A stretch of 40,962 nucleotides of DNA from Anoxybacillus ayderensis (GTDB lineage Bacteria; Bacillota; Bacilli; Bacillales; Anoxybacillaceae). Shown here piece after piece: positions 10,458 to 19,813 of this stretch (position 1 is the stretch's first letter; every line of letters begins with the position of its first letter). The notes beneath the pieces are model-generated. The model saw only the letters and a program-made list of their open reading frames with translations. It had not been told where the DNA came from and did no database searches. The position numbers and the translations under genes are program-made. The stretch spans positions 1 to 40,962 of the forward strand of contig NZ_JXTG01000020.1 in NCBI RefSeq assembly GCF_000833605.1, in the 5' to 3' direction.

Positions 10458-11681
10458 ATGATTACAGCAACATATTTGATTCATGATGACAAAGATTTGG
10501 CGAAAAAAGCGGAAGGGATTGCGCTTGGGCTTACTATCGGGTCGTGGACCGATTTGCCGCAGCTTGAACAAGAGCAGTTGAAAAAACATAAAGGTGTTGT
10601 TGAGTCCATTGAACAGCTTGAGGAAGATGAGCGAGTCAATACGTATTTCGGGAAGCGATTGAAACGGGCGCTCGTGCGCATTTCGTATCCGAGCGTCAAT
10701 TTTAGTGCCGATTTTCCAGCGATTTTGACGACGACGTTTGGCAAATTGTCGCTGGATGGAACGATTAAACTCGTTGACCTGACGTTTTCTGACGAATTAA
10801 AACGGGCATTTCCGGGTCCGCGCTTTGGCATTGACGGTATTCGTGAAAAGCTTGGCGTCTTTGACCGTCCGCTTGTGATGAGCATTTTTAAAGCGGTCAT
10901 CGGGCGCGATTTGCGATATGTGACCGAGCAATTAAAACTGCAAGCGCTCGGCGGTGTCGATCTCGTGAAAGACGATGAAATTTTGTTTGAAAACGACTTG
11001 ACGCCGTTTGAAAAACGCATCGTCGCAGGAAAACAAGCGCTCAACGATGTGTACGAACAAACAGGGCATCGGACGTTATATGCGGTGAACTTAACAGGAA
11101 AAACGTTTGAACTAAAAGAAAAAGCAAAGCGCGCAGCGGAGTTAGGTGCGGACGTGTTGTTATTTAACGTGTTTACATACGGACTTGACGTGCTGCAAGC
11201 GCTTCGCGAAGACGATGACATTCGTTTGCCGATCATGGCGCATCCGTCATTTAGCGGTGCGATCGCTTCCTCGCACGTGTATGGAGTGAGCTATGCACTT
11301 CTTCTTGGCAAACTATTGCGCATGGCAGGCGCAGACTTTTCGCTTTTCCCGTCTCCGTACGGAAGTGTAGCGCTTGAAAAACAACAGACGCTTGCGATTG
11401 CTGAAGAACTGACGAAAGAAGAGCCGTTTGTCCGCACGTTCCCTGTCCCATCCGCTGGCATTCATCCGGGGCTTGTGCCGCTTTTAATTCGCGACTTTGG
11501 CATCGATTGTGTCATTAACGCAGGCGGCGGGGTGCACGGTCATCCAGCCGGAGCGGTTGGCGGCGGTCAAGCGTTTCGAGCGGCAGTAGAAGCGGTGCTT
11601 TCAGGGCGTTCGCTTCATGACGCGGCAAAAGAAAACGAACCGTTACGACAAGCGCTTGATTTATGGGGGAGCGCATCATGA
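10458..11681 (+). CDS. mtnW: 2,3-diketo-5-methylthiopentyl-1-phosphate enolase (RuBisCO-like protein)
   Basis: A 407-residue RuBisCO-like protein that enolises diketomethylthiopentyl-1-phosphate in methionine salvage; it does not fix CO2. The [13 protein letters not shown] block holds the lysine that is carbamylated in the family together with the metal-binding Asp-Asp-Glu. [34 protein letters not shown] and [20 protein letters not shown] are the other active-site and phosphate-binding loops. AAGGAGTGG precedes the ATG. The gene overlaps mtnX by an ATGA junction and is the first gene after the SAM-I riboswitch. Confidence 0.97.
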   Translation: MITATYLIHDDKDLAKKAEGIALGLTIGSWTDLPQLEQEQLKKHKGVVESIEQLEEDERVNTYFGKRLKRALVRISYPSVNFSADFPAILTTTFGKLSLDGTIKLVDLTFSDELKRAFPGPRFGIDGIREKLGVFDRPLVMSIFKAVIGRDLRYVTEQLKLQALGGVDLVKDDEILFENDLTPFEKRIVAGKQALNDVYEQTGHRTLYAVNLTGKTFELKEKAKRAAELGADVLLFNVFTYGLDVLQALREDDDIRLPIMAHPSFSGAIASSHVYGVSYALLLGKLLRMAGADFSLFPSPYGSVALEKQQTLAIAEELTKEEPFVRTFPVPSAGIHPGLVPLLIRDFGIDCVINAGGGVHGHPAGAVGGGQAFRAAVEAVLSGRSLHDAAKENEPLRQALDLWGSAS

Positions 11682-12334
11682 AGCCAGTCATTTTTTGCGA
11701 CTTTGACGGGACGATTACGTTAAACGATAACATTATTGCGATTATGAAACAGTTCGCTCCACCGGAGTGGGAAGCGATCAAAGACGATATACTTGCGCAA
11801 ACATGTTCCGTACAACAAGGCGTTGGGCGCATGTTTTCTCTTTTGCCGTCGTCATTGAAAGAACAAATCGTGCAATTTTTGCTTGACACCGCCCGCATTC
11901 GCGACGGATTTTCGGAGTTTGTCGCATTTACGAAACAACAACACATTCCGCTTTATATCGTCAGCGGCGGCATCGACTTTTTCGTTTATCCGTTGTTGGA
12001 CGGTTTGATTGAAAAAGAACGCATTTTTTGCAATCGCGCGGACTTTCGCGGCGAAACGATTCAAATTACATGGCCGTATGCGTGCGATGAACATTGTCAA
12101 AATGAATGCGGCTGTTGTAAGCCGTCCCTTCTTCGTAAACTCGCGCCAAAAGGAGCGAAAACGATTGTGATTGGCGATTCGATTACGGATTTAGCGGCGG
12201 CAAAATTAGCGGATCATGTCATCGCCCGCGACTTTTTGCTTGAAAAATGCCGTGAGCTTCACTTACCGCATACGCCGTTTACGACGTTTTATGATGTCAT
12301 CGATGCGTTAAAAGAAAGCGAGGTGGTCGCATGA
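11678..12334 (+). CDS. mtnX: 2-hydroxy-3-keto-5-methylthiopentenyl-1-phosphate phosphatase
   Basis: A 218-residue HAD-family phosphatase that removes phosphate from the enol product of MtnW to give the acireductone. The catalytic motif FCDFDGTIT is at the N-terminus and the metal-binding motif [11 protein letters not shown] near residue 168. A Cys-rich insert ([12 protein letters not shown]) lies near residue 140. The ATG at 11678 overlaps the mtnW stop (ATGA) and has GGGGGAG upstream; an in-frame earlier start would lie inside mtnW. Its own stop overlaps the mtnB start in the same way. Confidence 0.95.
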   Translation: MKPVIFCDFDGTITLNDNIIAIMKQFAPPEWEAIKDDILAQTCSVQQGVGRMFSLLPSSLKEQIVQFLLDTARIRDGFSEFVAFTKQQHIPLYIVSGGIDFFVYPLLDGLIEKERIFCNRADFRGETIQITWPYACDEHCQNECGCCKPSLLRKLAPKGAKTIVIGDSITDLAAAKLADHVIARDFLLEKCRELHLPHTPFTTFYDVIDALKESEVVA

Positions 12335-12939
12335 GGCAAAAAAAATGGGAAGAGCTCGCTGAGGTGAAACGGGAGCTAGCGGCGCGCGATTGGTTTATGG
12401 GAACAAGCGGCAATTTGTCGCTCAAAGTGAGCGATGAGCCGCTCACGTTTCTTGTGACCGCAAGCGGCAAAGATAAACGAAAAGAGACGGCAGAAGATTT
12501 TTTACTCGTCGGTGCGGACGGACAGCCAGCGGAAGCGACGTCTCTCAAACCGTCAGCGGAGACGCTTCTTCACGTCCGCATTTACAACAAAACGAACGCT
12601 GGCTGCGTTTTGCATGTGCATACCGTTGACAACAACGTCATTTCGGAATGGTACGGCGATGAAGGAGAAGTCGTTTTTACGAATCAAGAAATCATTAAAG
12701 CGTTCGGGTTATGGGAAGAAGATGCGGTATTTCGCATTCCGATTATTCCGAATTTCGCTCATATTCCGACGTTGGCGAATGAATTTGCGAAACATGTGCA
12801 CGAAAGTAACGGGGCGGTACTTATTCGCAACCACGGCATTACCGTTTGGGGAAAAGATGCGTTTGAAGCGAAAAAATGGCTAGAAGCGTGCGAGTTTTTA
12901 TGTCAGTACCACGTCAAATTATTACTTTTAAAACGATAA
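12331..12939 (+). CDS. mtnB: Methylthioribulose-1-phosphate dehydratase
   Basis: A 202-residue class II aldolase/adducin-fold enzyme that dehydrates methylthioribulose-1-phosphate to the diketo sugar phosphate used by MtnW. Visible are GNLSLKV, the phosphate loop [18 protein letters not shown], the zinc-binding [11 protein letters not shown] and the second histidine block NHGITVWG. Its ATG overlaps the mtnX stop (ATGA), so X and B are likely translationally coupled. The length matches the B. subtilis protein closely. Confidence 0.95.
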   Translation: MRQKKWEELAEVKRELAARDWFMGTSGNLSLKVSDEPLTFLVTASGKDKRKETAEDFLLVGADGQPAEATSLKPSAETLLHVRIYNKTNAGCVLHVHTVDNNVISEWYGDEGEVVFTNQEIIKAFGLWEEDAVFRIPIIPNFAHIPTLANEFAKHVHESNGAVLIRNHGITVWGKDAFEAKKWLEACEFLCQYHVKLLLLKR

Positions 12940-12951
12940 GGGGGAGTAAGT

Positions 12952-13488
12952 ATGGCAGTGATTAAAGTGCGCAATACAGGAGAAGTGATTGAAGGAAAGG
13001 AAAACGTCGCTGTGTTTTTAAATAAGCAAGGTGTGTTGTACGAACATTGGGATGCAAGTAAACTTCCAACGCATCTTCAAAACAAATTTGTATTAACAGA
13101 CGAAGAAAAAGCGGACATTTTAGCCGCGTTTCAATCTGAAATTGAAGATTTAGCGAAGCGAAGAGGCTATCAGGCGTGGGACGTTGTTGCCCTCTGCGAA
13201 CAAACACCAAATTTAGAAGAGCTATTGAAAAAATTTGAACAAGTGCATACGCACACGGAAGATGAAGTGCGTGCAATCGTCGCAGGACATGGCATTTTCG
13301 TCATTAAAGGAGACGAAAAAACAGGATATTTTGACGTGGAACTTGAAGCAGGAGACGTCATTTCCGTGCCAGAAGGAAATCCACATTTCTTTACATTAAT
13401 GGACGATCGTCAAGTCGTTGCCGTTCGGTTATTTATCGATCCATCCGGTTGGGTTGCTCATCCATATGAAGAAAAAGAAGGGGAATAA
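12952..13488 (+). CDS. mtnD: Acireductone dioxygenase
   Basis: A 178-residue cupin-fold dioxygenase that oxidises the acireductone to 2-keto-4-methylthiobutyrate plus formate (iron form) or to an off-pathway product with CO (nickel form). The metal ligands are visible as H-T-H-T-E-D-E near residue 100 and the later histidine of EGNPHFFT near residue 144. It has AGGGGGAG upstream and lies 12 bases after mtnB. It ends the mtnWXBD transcript, with a terminator overlapping its last codons. Confidence 0.96.
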   Translation: MAVIKVRNTGEVIEGKENVAVFLNKQGVLYEHWDASKLPTHLQNKFVLTDEEKADILAAFQSEIEDLAKRRGYQAWDVVALCEQTPNLEELLKKFEQVHTHTEDEVRAIVAGHGIFVIKGDEKTGYFDVELEAGDVISVPEGNPHFFTLMDDRQVVAVRLFIDPSGWVAHPYEEKEGE

Positions 13489-13507
13489 CGCCCCTTCTAT
13501 TTTTTTG
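13476..13507. terminator. Bidirectional terminator between mtnD and the EamA gene
   Basis: An 8-bp stem AGAAGGGG / CCCCTTCT (13476-13483 with 13491-13498) with T-rich tails on both strands (ATTTTTTTG on plus, CTTTTTC on minus). It overlaps the ends of both convergent genes. Confidence 0.87.
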
Positions 13508-14348
13508 TAAACAATATGACGCCTGCAATGGTGACGAATGAACCGATCCATTGTGGTGGCGTTAACGTTTCTCCAAGAAGTATGTATGCAAACAAGGCAG
13601 TAAAAAGCGGATTAAAATTTAAAAACATGCCCGCTGTCGTCGCACCAACTCGTTTGACGCCGACGTTCCAAAGAAACATCGCGAGCACCGTCGCCCCAAC
13701 GCTCGTATATAAAAGCGCAAGCGAAAAGGAGACGTTCACATCATGAACGGAAAAAGAAGAAAGAAACGGCAGCAATCCGATGACGCCAAATACGCCAGAC
13801 CAAAACGTCGCCGCAAGCGGAGAGTACGATGTCATCACCGCTTTGGCGCAGGCTGAATAAACGCCCCAAATGATGACCGCTCCGATCATCCATACATCGC
13901 CGATGTTTACATCCGCTAGACGATGCAGTTGCCCGTGCGTCATGACGATGAGCACACCGATGAGCGAAACGATCATCGCCACCCATTGCCGAAGCGTCAG
14001 TTTGTCACGATAGACGACGTATGCAACGAGCGCAATCGCCATCGGGTTTAGCGTTGAAATTAAACCGACATGATCCGCTGATGTATAGCGAAGCGCTTGA
14101 AACATAAATACGTTAAACAACACGACGCCCGACATCCCCATCGCAATCAAAGGAACGATGCCGCGCGTTTGAAGACGGACGGATCGTTCTTTTTTTAACA
14201 CGATCGGAAATAAAAAAAGGACGGCGATCGTCCAGCGAATAAACGTCAGCGTGAGCGGGGAGGCGTGGGCGACAAGCAATTTGCTTGCGACAAAGTTTCC
14301 TCCCCATAATGCGCTTGTCAATAAAAGAAGCATATAATATTTCGACAT
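13497..14348 (-). CDS. EamA/DMT-family transporter
   Basis: A 283-residue inner-membrane protein with about ten hydrophobic segments arranged as two EamA repeats (each ~130 residues). The first begins LLLTSALWGGNFVASKLL and the second WMIGAVIIWGVYSACAKAV, the drug/metabolite transporter pattern. ATG 14348 is preferred because AAAGG lies 9 bases upstream; ATG 14357 would abut that site. The family exports amino acids or metabolites. Position after mtnD hints at a metabolite of sulfur metabolism but does not show it. Confidence 0.85.
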   Translation of the reverse strand: MSKYYMLLLLTSALWGGNFVASKLLVAHASPLTLTFIRWTIAVLFLFPIVLKKERSVRLQTRGIVPLIAMGMSGVVLFNVFMFQALRYTSADHVGLISTLNPMAIALVAYVVYRDKLTLRQWVAMIVSLIGVLIVMTHGQLHRLADVNIGDVWMIGAVIIWGVYSACAKAVMTSYSPLAATFWSGVFGVIGLLPFLSSFSVHDVNVSFSLALLYTSVGATVLAMFLWNVGVKRVGATTAGMFLNFNPLFTALFAYILLGETLTPPQWIGSFVTIAGVILFTKK

Positions 14349-14360
14349 GTAGATCATCCT

Positions 14361-15095
14361 TTAAAATGTTTCAATTAAAAATACCATCACTAATAGTCCG
14401 ATAATAAAAGAATACGTTGACGATTGTTCATTCCCATCGCCATGGCTTTCAGGAATTAATTCTTTATAAATAATAAACAACATCGCTCCAGCAGCAAACG
14501 CTAATCCGTACGGGACGAGCGCATCGACGATCGACGTTAAATAAAAGCCGATGACGGAAGCGACAAGTTCAATCAGTCCTGTCCCTGTTGCCATCAAAAA
14601 CGCTTTTCCTTTTGAAATTTGTTGATTAAATAAAAAAAGCGCAACGAGCAATCCTTCAGGCGCGTTTTGGAAGCCGATCGCAAGCGCAATTAAATCACCC
14701 ATATGGTTTTGTTCGCCGGAAGCGTAACTCACGCCGACAGATAGTCCTTCTGGGATGTTGTGAAGCGTAATCGCCGCAAGCACAAGCAACGCTTTTTGGT
14801 CAATTTTTATGCCGCTTTCGGTATGCGCTAAATCGATGTGGGGGACGATTTTTTCAAGGAACGTTAACGCGAGCACACCGACGCCCAATCCAATGGCTAA
14901 GGCAAAAAACGTTCCGGAAGAAAGCGCTTCTGGAATGAGTCCAAGCATGGATGCCGCCATCATCACACCAGCCGTAAAAGCGAGCAACATGTCGCGCCAT
15001 TTGTGTGTTAACGAGCGCGACAAAAATAAAATCGGGACAGCGCCAGCTCCTGTGGCAAGTGCAGATAGCGTGCTTCCGATCAGCATGTCAACCAT
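14361..15095 (-). CDS. ZIP-family divalent metal transporter
   Basis: A 244-residue membrane protein with eight predicted helices. Helix 4 has the ZIP metal site HNIPEGLSVG and helix 5 the matching QNAPEGLLV, where the family more often has a histidine or glutamate near the start. A short polar stretch with His and Asp (KIVPHIDLAHTES) lies between helices 3 and 4. ATG 15095 is preferred: AGGAGGGTGATT precedes it and overlaps the stop codon of the upstream kinase gene, suggesting translational coupling. Likely substrates are zinc, iron or manganese; direction and metal are not determined. Confidence 0.88.
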   Translation of the reverse strand: MVDMLIGSTLSALATGAGAVPILFLSRSLTHKWRDMLLAFTAGVMMAASMLGLIPEALSSGTFFALAIGLGVGVLALTFLEKIVPHIDLAHTESGIKIDQKALLVLAAITLHNIPEGLSVGVSYASGEQNHMGDLIALAIGFQNAPEGLLVALFLFNQQISKGKAFLMATGTGLIELVASVIGFYLTSIVDALVPYGLAFAAGAMLFIIYKELIPESHGDGNEQSSTYSFIIGLLVMVFLIETF

Positions 15096-15097
15096 AA

Positions 15098-16519
15098 TCA
15101 CCCTCCTAACGGAAAACGAACGGTAATCGTCGTTCCTTTCTTTTCTATACTATGAATGTCAATCGTCCCTTCGTGCATGTCTATAATGCGTTTACATATG
15201 ACGAGCCCAAGCCCTGTGCCTGTTTGTTTAGATGTGACAAACGGTTGGAATAGCTTGTCGCTCACATGTTTCGGAATGCCGCAACCTGTATCTTTGACGC
15301 GCAATATGCCGAAGCTTCCTTGTTTTTCAAGAGAAATCGTTAGCTCGCCACCGTGCGGCATCGCTTCTATCGCATTTTTTGCTAAATTTAAGACGACTTG
15401 TTTTAAATGGTCTTTCGAACAACGAATCGGAAGCGGTACATCGGCGCGTTGAAACGAATAAATAACATTATGTAAGTGCGCTTGCGACTCGATCATCGGG
15501 TGAATGCTTTGGACGATATGATTTAAATCGCACATTTCAAGCTTTTGTGCCGTCGGTTTGCCGAGAATTAAAAATTCATTGACGATATCGTTAATGCGTG
15601 TGATTTCGTTTTGAATGACCGAAAAATAAAGCTGTGATTCGTTATCTTTATGTTTTTCGCTTAATAATTGAATAAACCCTTTAATGCCCGCAAGCGGGTT
15701 GCGAATTTCGTGTGCCGTGCTTGCGGCGAGTGTTCCAATGAGCTCAAGCTTTTGCGCTTCCGTTTCCATTCGTTCGACGATCGTTTGCCGTTTTAATAGC
15801 GAATATTGAATGAACAACCAAATAATATGGATGATCACAATAAGCGACAAGATATAAGGAAGGGAAGCTTGTATATTTTGTTTCATATTTACGCGCGGCA
15901 CGTTCGCTTCAATCGTCCACGGTGCGTGATTTAAATGGACGCTTACCGTTTGTTGTGATGCTTGAAGCTTGTTTGTCGCAAGAAGAAGCGTTCCGTGTTC
16001 ATCGTATAAGCGAAAGGATGCGTTTGGATCAATGATTTTCATGCGATGTTTCATGTACGCTGTGCGCAATTTTGCAACGAGAAAGCCAGCCGTTTGATTT
16101 GTTTGTTCATCGATAATTGGCGTGACGATCGTCGTCGTCTGATGGGTATCGATCATCGTTTGTTTCGTTATTTTTGCTATGTACATCGTTGAACTTGTCA
16201 TATCAGAAACGAACGAGATGCGTTCAAAGCGAACGTCTTGTTTTTGCATTTGTTGCAATATGTCGTTTATTTCTTCCTTTTTCAATGTCGCGATATGTTT
16301 GCTCAGGACGATCGCTAACGTTTCTAGCCGAGCCGTCGTCTCCGCAAGAAAACGGTCAAGGTCATTTTTATGTATATTCGCAAACGTTCGCGTTTCTTCA
16401 AGCAGTTGTTGTTGCTGCTGTTCGTCTTGCCAAAGCACAATCCATGCGCTCCCAACAAAGCACGGCAAAATAACAAGCGAGACGTACAACAACCACCGTC
16501 TCATTTTCTCTCTCCCCAT
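15098..16519 (-). CDS. Membrane sensor histidine kinase, kinD-like
   Basis: A 473-residue kinase. One helix near residues 8-28 and another near 230-250 enclose an extracellular sensor of ~200 residues, probably a Cache-type domain (LYDEHGTLLLATNK block). The phosphoacceptor histidine is in STAHEIRNPLAGIKGFIQLL, followed by an N box (NLAKNAIEAMPHGG), G1 (DTGCGIP) and G2 (GTGLGLVICK). The HEIRNPL phosphoacceptor region resembles the KinA-KinE sporulation kinases. Location after mtnD parallels kinD of B. subtilis as I remember it. A second ATG at 16504 also has a good ribosome site, so the start is uncertain by five residues. Confidence 0.88.
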   Translation of the reverse strand: MGREKMRRWLLYVSLVILPCFVGSAWIVLWQDEQQQQQLLEETRTFANIHKNDLDRFLAETTARLETLAIVLSKHIATLKKEEINDILQQMQKQDVRFERISFVSDMTSSTMYIAKITKQTMIDTHQTTTIVTPIIDEQTNQTAGFLVAKLRTAYMKHRMKIIDPNASFRLYDEHGTLLLATNKLQASQQTVSVHLNHAPWTIEANVPRVNMKQNIQASLPYILSLIVIIHIIWLFIQYSLLKRQTIVERMETEAQKLELIGTLAASTAHEIRNPLAGIKGFIQLLSEKHKDNESQLYFSVIQNEITRINDIVNEFLILGKPTAQKLEMCDLNHIVQSIHPMIESQAHLHNVIYSFQRADVPLPIRCSKDHLKQVVLNLAKNAIEAMPHGGELTISLEKQGSFGILRVKDTGCGIPKHVSDKLFQPFVTSKQTGTGLGLVICKRIIDMHEGTIDIHSIEKKGTTITVRFPLGG

Positions 16520-16796
16520 ATGTACTCCCTCGACAAAACGAAATTCAAGGAATATTATAACATAAACATGTGAAAAAAGGCTGAAAAAATCATTAGTGTA
16601 AGAAGGGGATTTTTGCTCGGGTAAGAAGGACGAAAACGAAAGATGTCGAAATATGTTCTGTAAATGATAGAGGACGAAAAATAAAAAAGACCAAGGGAGT
16701 TACCTTAGTCATTAGTGTAAAAACAATTTGCAAAAAAAAAAATGATAAGATGGTTGAAAAGTTGAAAACAATAAGAAATTCTAGAGGTGAGCAAAT

Positions 16797-17342
16797 TTGA
16801 GACGATTTACTTTTTTACTTATTATCATTTTATATTTAATCCCTAGTGTCAATGTTCATGCTTATGAACTGTTGGGAGGAAAATATAGAAGTCCAAACTC
16901 GTTAAAATATTGGATCGACTCATCGGTTATTCATGCCGGTTATGAAGCACGGGCAGCTTACGGATCAGAAGCGTTTGATAGTTCACCTTTAATTGGTACG
17001 ACTAGGACATATGATGCTTCCCAAGCTAACTATAAATGGTGGGCTAGTACGAAAGATATGGGTTCCGTTGTCGCTGATTGTATTAACTATAACGTAAATT
17101 GGTTAGGACAAGTGACTGCTTGCTGGGATTGTACATATGATAAGTCTCAGTTAAGGATTTATTTGCCGGGTTTTCAAAAGTTATCTTGGGTACAAACGAG
17201 GGAAACGACAGCACATGAGATAGGTCATGCTCTGGGACTAGATCATGAGAATGATGTTCGTGCTATCATGCTTTCGGAAGGTTTCTTAAATGACGAGTAC
17301 CCACAGAGTGATGATTGGAACGGAATAAATGCTATCTATTAG
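16797..17342 (+). CDS. Secreted matrixin-like zinc metalloprotease
   Basis: A 181-residue protein with a signal peptide (RRFTFLLIIILYLIPSVNVHA) and a C-terminal metzincin zinc site, HEIGHALGLDH, followed by an AIMLS Met-turn candidate, as in peptidase family M10/matrixin. Three cysteines (ADC, TAC, WDC) sit in the middle. It starts at TTG 16797 with AGAGGTGAG upstream. Codon use is more AT-rich than in the mtn and kinase genes, and the gene sits where, as I recall, motA/motB lie in B. subtilis, so it may be acquired. A lipoprotein gene follows after 18 bases. The substrate is unknown, and there is no obvious pro-domain cysteine switch. Confidence 0.85.
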   Translation: MRRFTFLLIIILYLIPSVNVHAYELLGGKYRSPNSLKYWIDSSVIHAGYEARAAYGSEAFDSSPLIGTTRTYDASQANYKWWASTKDMGSVVADCINYNVNWLGQVTACWDCTYDKSQLRIYLPGFQKLSWVQTRETTAHEIGHALGLDHENDVRAIMLSEGFLNDEYPQSDDWNGINAIY

Positions 17343-17360
17343 AGGGAAGGAAATGATCTA

Positions 17361-17951
17361 ATGAAAAAAGATGTTCTTCTTTTTTTTACTATTTTGTTTT
17401 TAGCTGCTTGTAATCATACGACATCTGAACTAAGCAATGCACATACAAAATATGTTCATAGTGAATCAAAAATTATAGATCAGTATGATTATTTAGAAGA
17501 AATGGAGAATGATAGTGAAGTCATTTTAATCGGTACGAAGAAAAGTGGGGAGAGTCATTTTGATAAAGATGGCGATATGGTAACGGGCTTTTACACAATA
17601 AGTGACGTCGAGATCAAAAAAGTGTTCAAAAATGAAAAAGGATATAAGTTAGATAGGGGTAATGTTATCAAAGTTATGGAGAATGGAGCATTTGATAAAG
17701 AAACGAATACAATGTACGGTTCAGCAGGGTATCAATTGATGAAAAATGATAAGAGTTATCTTTTGTTTTTAAGAAAAAGCACTACACATGATGAGTATAC
17801 AATCAAAGGGGTTTATTATGGGAAAGTTCCATTAGATAGTAATCAAATTGAGTATGATGGTCATTTGAACAGTAGCAAGCAAGCAAATAATAAACAGATC
17901 GAAAAATTAAATCAAATGTTTGAAAAAGCAAGAAAAAAATACAAAGAATAA
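17361..17951 (+). CDS. Lipoprotein of unknown function, paired with the metalloprotease
   Basis: A 196-residue protein with a lipoprotein signal (LLFFTILFLAAC). The mature part is polar, Lys/Asn/Asp-rich and has no domain I recognise; strands such as SEVILIGTKKSGESHF and KSYLLFLRKS suggest a small beta-rich fold. Preceded by GAGGGAAGG and separated by only 18 bases from the protease gene, it is probably co-transcribed. It shares the AT-rich composition. It could anchor, inhibit or be a target of the protease, but nothing in the sequence decides this. Confidence 0.75.
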   Translation: MKKDVLLFFTILFLAACNHTTSELSNAHTKYVHSESKIIDQYDYLEEMENDSEVILIGTKKSGESHFDKDGDMVTGFYTISDVEIKKVFKNEKGYKLDRGNVIKVMENGAFDKETNTMYGSAGYQLMKNDKSYLLFLRKSTTHDEYTIKGVYYGKVPLDSNQIEYDGHLNSSKQANNKQIEKLNQMFEKARKKYKE

Positions 17952-17974
17952 AGATGAGAAAATGAGAAGATGTG

Positions 17975-18000
17975 TCCCCCGCCGAAATGACGGGGGATTT
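17975..18000. terminator. Hairpin between convergent lipoprotein and amino acid transporter genes
   Basis: Stem TCCCCCG / CGGGGGA (17975-17981 with 17991-17997), followed on the plus strand by TTTGTTA. It is GC-rich and correctly placed; the T-tract is short, so efficiency is uncertain. Confidence 0.65.
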
Positions 18001-18001
18001 G

Positions 18002-19423
18002 TTATGCTGACTGTTTTTGTTTGTTCGTTTCGCCGTTTTGTTGTTTAACAACAAGTGGATAAAAAAGCAAGCTGCTTGCCAGCAAGGCGATGCCGAGTAA
18101 AAATGTTTTCATATCGGCCGTTCCTGCTTTCACAAGCCAAATGGAATAAATGGTCGCAAGCACGGCGATCGTTCCGTCTGTCATTCGTTCTTGCATCGTA
18201 CGATACGTCTCTCCTGTCCAAACGAGCTTCAATTGGAAGACGGATGCGATGACGTACGGAACGAGATACGATAATGTCGCAATGTAAATGACGAAATCGA
18301 ACGCTGCCGCCATCGAGTTTGAAATCGTTGAAAAAATGAATAGTTGCGCAATCATATTCGAGACGATTAAAGAAAAGCGCGGCATTCCGTTTTTATTTTC
18401 TTGCAAAAAGGTGCGCATAAACAATCCTTGTTTTGCAGCTTGGTACGGCACTTCTGCACTTAAAAAAATCCAGCCGAGCGTCGAACCGATTAAGCTAATT
18501 AAACCGAGCGCTGCAAGCAGTTGCGATCCGATCGGTCCTAACACTGTTCCGATCGCATCGACGAGCGGTTTTTCTGACTGCATGAGCACCTCTTGTTTTA
18601 ACAATCCCATCACGAGCACGCTAATGCCGATGTAAATCGCTAAGGCGATAAATAAACCGACAATTGTCGCGCGTTTCACATCGCTTTGTTTGCGCGCGCG
18701 CGAAGCGAAGACGATCGCTGATTCAATGCCGATGAACGCCCAAAGCGTGCTTAATGCGACGTTGTTGATTTGTGAAAGAAGCCCGAGCGTATGACCTGCT
18801 TCATCGTAACGCGGAGCAACAAACGGTTGGATATAGCTTTTTTCAAAGGCGAACAGCCCGATGACGATAAATAAGAAAAAGCCAAGCACTTTCGTTGCGG
18901 TGGCAACAAAGTTTAATTTTCCAGCGTTTTCTGCTCCTTGTAAAATAATTGTATGCATCATCCATAAAAGCGCCGTACAAACGAGAAACGTCAGCAAATT
19001 GCCGAGCTTTAACGTCAATGAACCGGCGGAAAAGACGACATGTCCGCTCGTTAAAATAGGGAAAAACGTTGATAAGTAACTAGCAAACGTCGTAATAATG
19101 GCGACGTTTCCAGCGACGTTGCCGATCCAATATCCCCAAGATGACATAAAACCGGATAAGATCGACGCATTTGAACCTTTCGGAAACAGCTCTTTCGCAT
19201 AAATTTGCGGTCCGCCGTTTAATTCTGGTTTTCGAATCGCTAAATTACCAAAAATAATCGCAATCATTAACACCCCAGCCCCCGTCAACAGCCATCCGAG
19301 CAATACGCCAGCCGGGCTTGCGGCTTCCGCAAGCGAACGAGGAAGCATAAAAATACCAGATCCGACCATGTTACCGACAACAAGCGCGGTCAATACCCAA
19401 AAGCCGAGTTTTTGTTGTTTCAT
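18002..19423 (-). CDS. Basic amino acid (lysine) transporter, APC superfamily
   Basis: A 473-residue membrane protein with about 12-13 helices. It opens with the APC substrate motif GNMVGSGIFMLPRSLAEAASPAG and carries NGGPQIYAKELF and IESAIVFASRAR, typical of the basic amino acid/polyamine antiporter branch (ArcD/YvsH-like). A lysine riboswitch in its leader argues strongly for lysine as substrate; the riboswitch-controlled YvsH of B. subtilis is the closest analogue I recall. ATG 19423 is preferred, with AAAGG 9 bases upstream; ATG 19444 has no such site. Confidence 0.88.
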   Translation of the reverse strand: MKQQKLGFWVLTALVVGNMVGSGIFMLPRSLAEAASPAGVLLGWLLTGAGVLMIAIIFGNLAIRKPELNGGPQIYAKELFPKGSNASILSGFMSSWGYWIGNVAGNVAIITTFASYLSTFFPILTSGHVVFSAGSLTLKLGNLLTFLVCTALLWMMHTIILQGAENAGKLNFVATATKVLGFFLFIVIGLFAFEKSYIQPFVAPRYDEAGHTLGLLSQINNVALSTLWAFIGIESAIVFASRARKQSDVKRATIVGLFIALAIYIGISVLVMGLLKQEVLMQSEKPLVDAIGTVLGPIGSQLLAALGLISLIGSTLGWIFLSAEVPYQAAKQGLFMRTFLQENKNGMPRFSLIVSNMIAQLFIFSTISNSMAAAFDFVIYIATLSYLVPYVIASVFQLKLVWTGETYRTMQERMTDGTIAVLATIYSIWLVKAGTADMKTFLLGIALLASSLLFYPLVVKQQNGETNKQKQSA

Positions 19424-19489
19424 GTTTTTCATCCTTTCGTTCATAAAATATACGGTGCGTACGGTAGAGCGCTGTTGTCGTGCACTTTT

Positions 19490-19530
19490 TTCAAATAAAA
19501 AAGTGCACCCTAAGTTTTCAACGGGTGCAC
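19490..19530 (-). terminator. Lysine riboswitch terminator
   Basis: On the minus strand GTGCACCC (19530-19523) pairs with GGGTGCAC (19510-19503) and is followed by TTTTTTATTTG. The GTGCAC word occurs again at 19480-19485, so a second hairpin (19480-19491 with 19497-19508) competes with the terminator. Confidence 0.9.
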
Positions 19531-19557
19531 AATATATGACACATCCGCATCAAACTT

Positions 19558-19737
19558 AAGATCGATAGCTCTCCACCGCATGTGCGATGACAGTCCTGCA
19601 CCTATTCGGCAACAGGCCCAGCTTATAGCGCCAGAGCACGCTATAAACTTCGGCGACAAATCCTTTCATCTCACTTCAGCGACGTCTCTGCGTCTCCATG
19701 AAACTACTATTATTTGCCGCGACCTCTATCTCATCTT
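19558..19737 (-). promoter_or_regulatory. Lysine (L-box) riboswitch
   Basis: Minus-strand reading shows the conserved L-box blocks in order: GATAGAGGTCGCG, ATAGTAGTTTCATGGAGA, TGAAAGGATTTGTCGCCGAA, GCTGGGCCTG, GGACTGTCAT and GTGGAGAGCTATC. P1 is AAGATGAGATAG with CTATCGATCTT. A terminator follows downstream. Binding of lysine should end transcription before the transporter gene at 18002-19423. This fills most of the ~390-base gap between the transporter and the TetR remnant. Confidence 0.96.
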
Positions 19738-19775
19738 AGTTGACGAGAAAGATTTCATATGCAATTGACGTTACT

Positions 19776-19804
19776 ATCGTACAAAAATCTTTTTATTTCG
19801 TCAA
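19776..19804 (-). promoter_or_regulatory. Promoter of the lysine riboswitch-transporter unit
   Basis: On the minus strand TTGACG (19804-19799) and TACGAT (19781-19776) are 17 bases apart. The predicted start near 19769 is about 30 bases before the aptamer. It lies immediately next to the truncated TetR frame on the other strand. Confidence 0.82.
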
Positions 19805-19813
19805 TGAAAAATT

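Noticed and set aside
10481-11236. 251-codon minus-strand frame inside mtnW
   Set aside because: Complement of a well-identified gene; Ser-rich, with no start signal.
16660-16710. GACCAAGG / CCTTAGTC hairpin upstream of the matrixin gene as a riboswitch or attenuator
   Set aside because: Short imperfect stem with no T-tract and no known aptamer elements; insufficient evidence.
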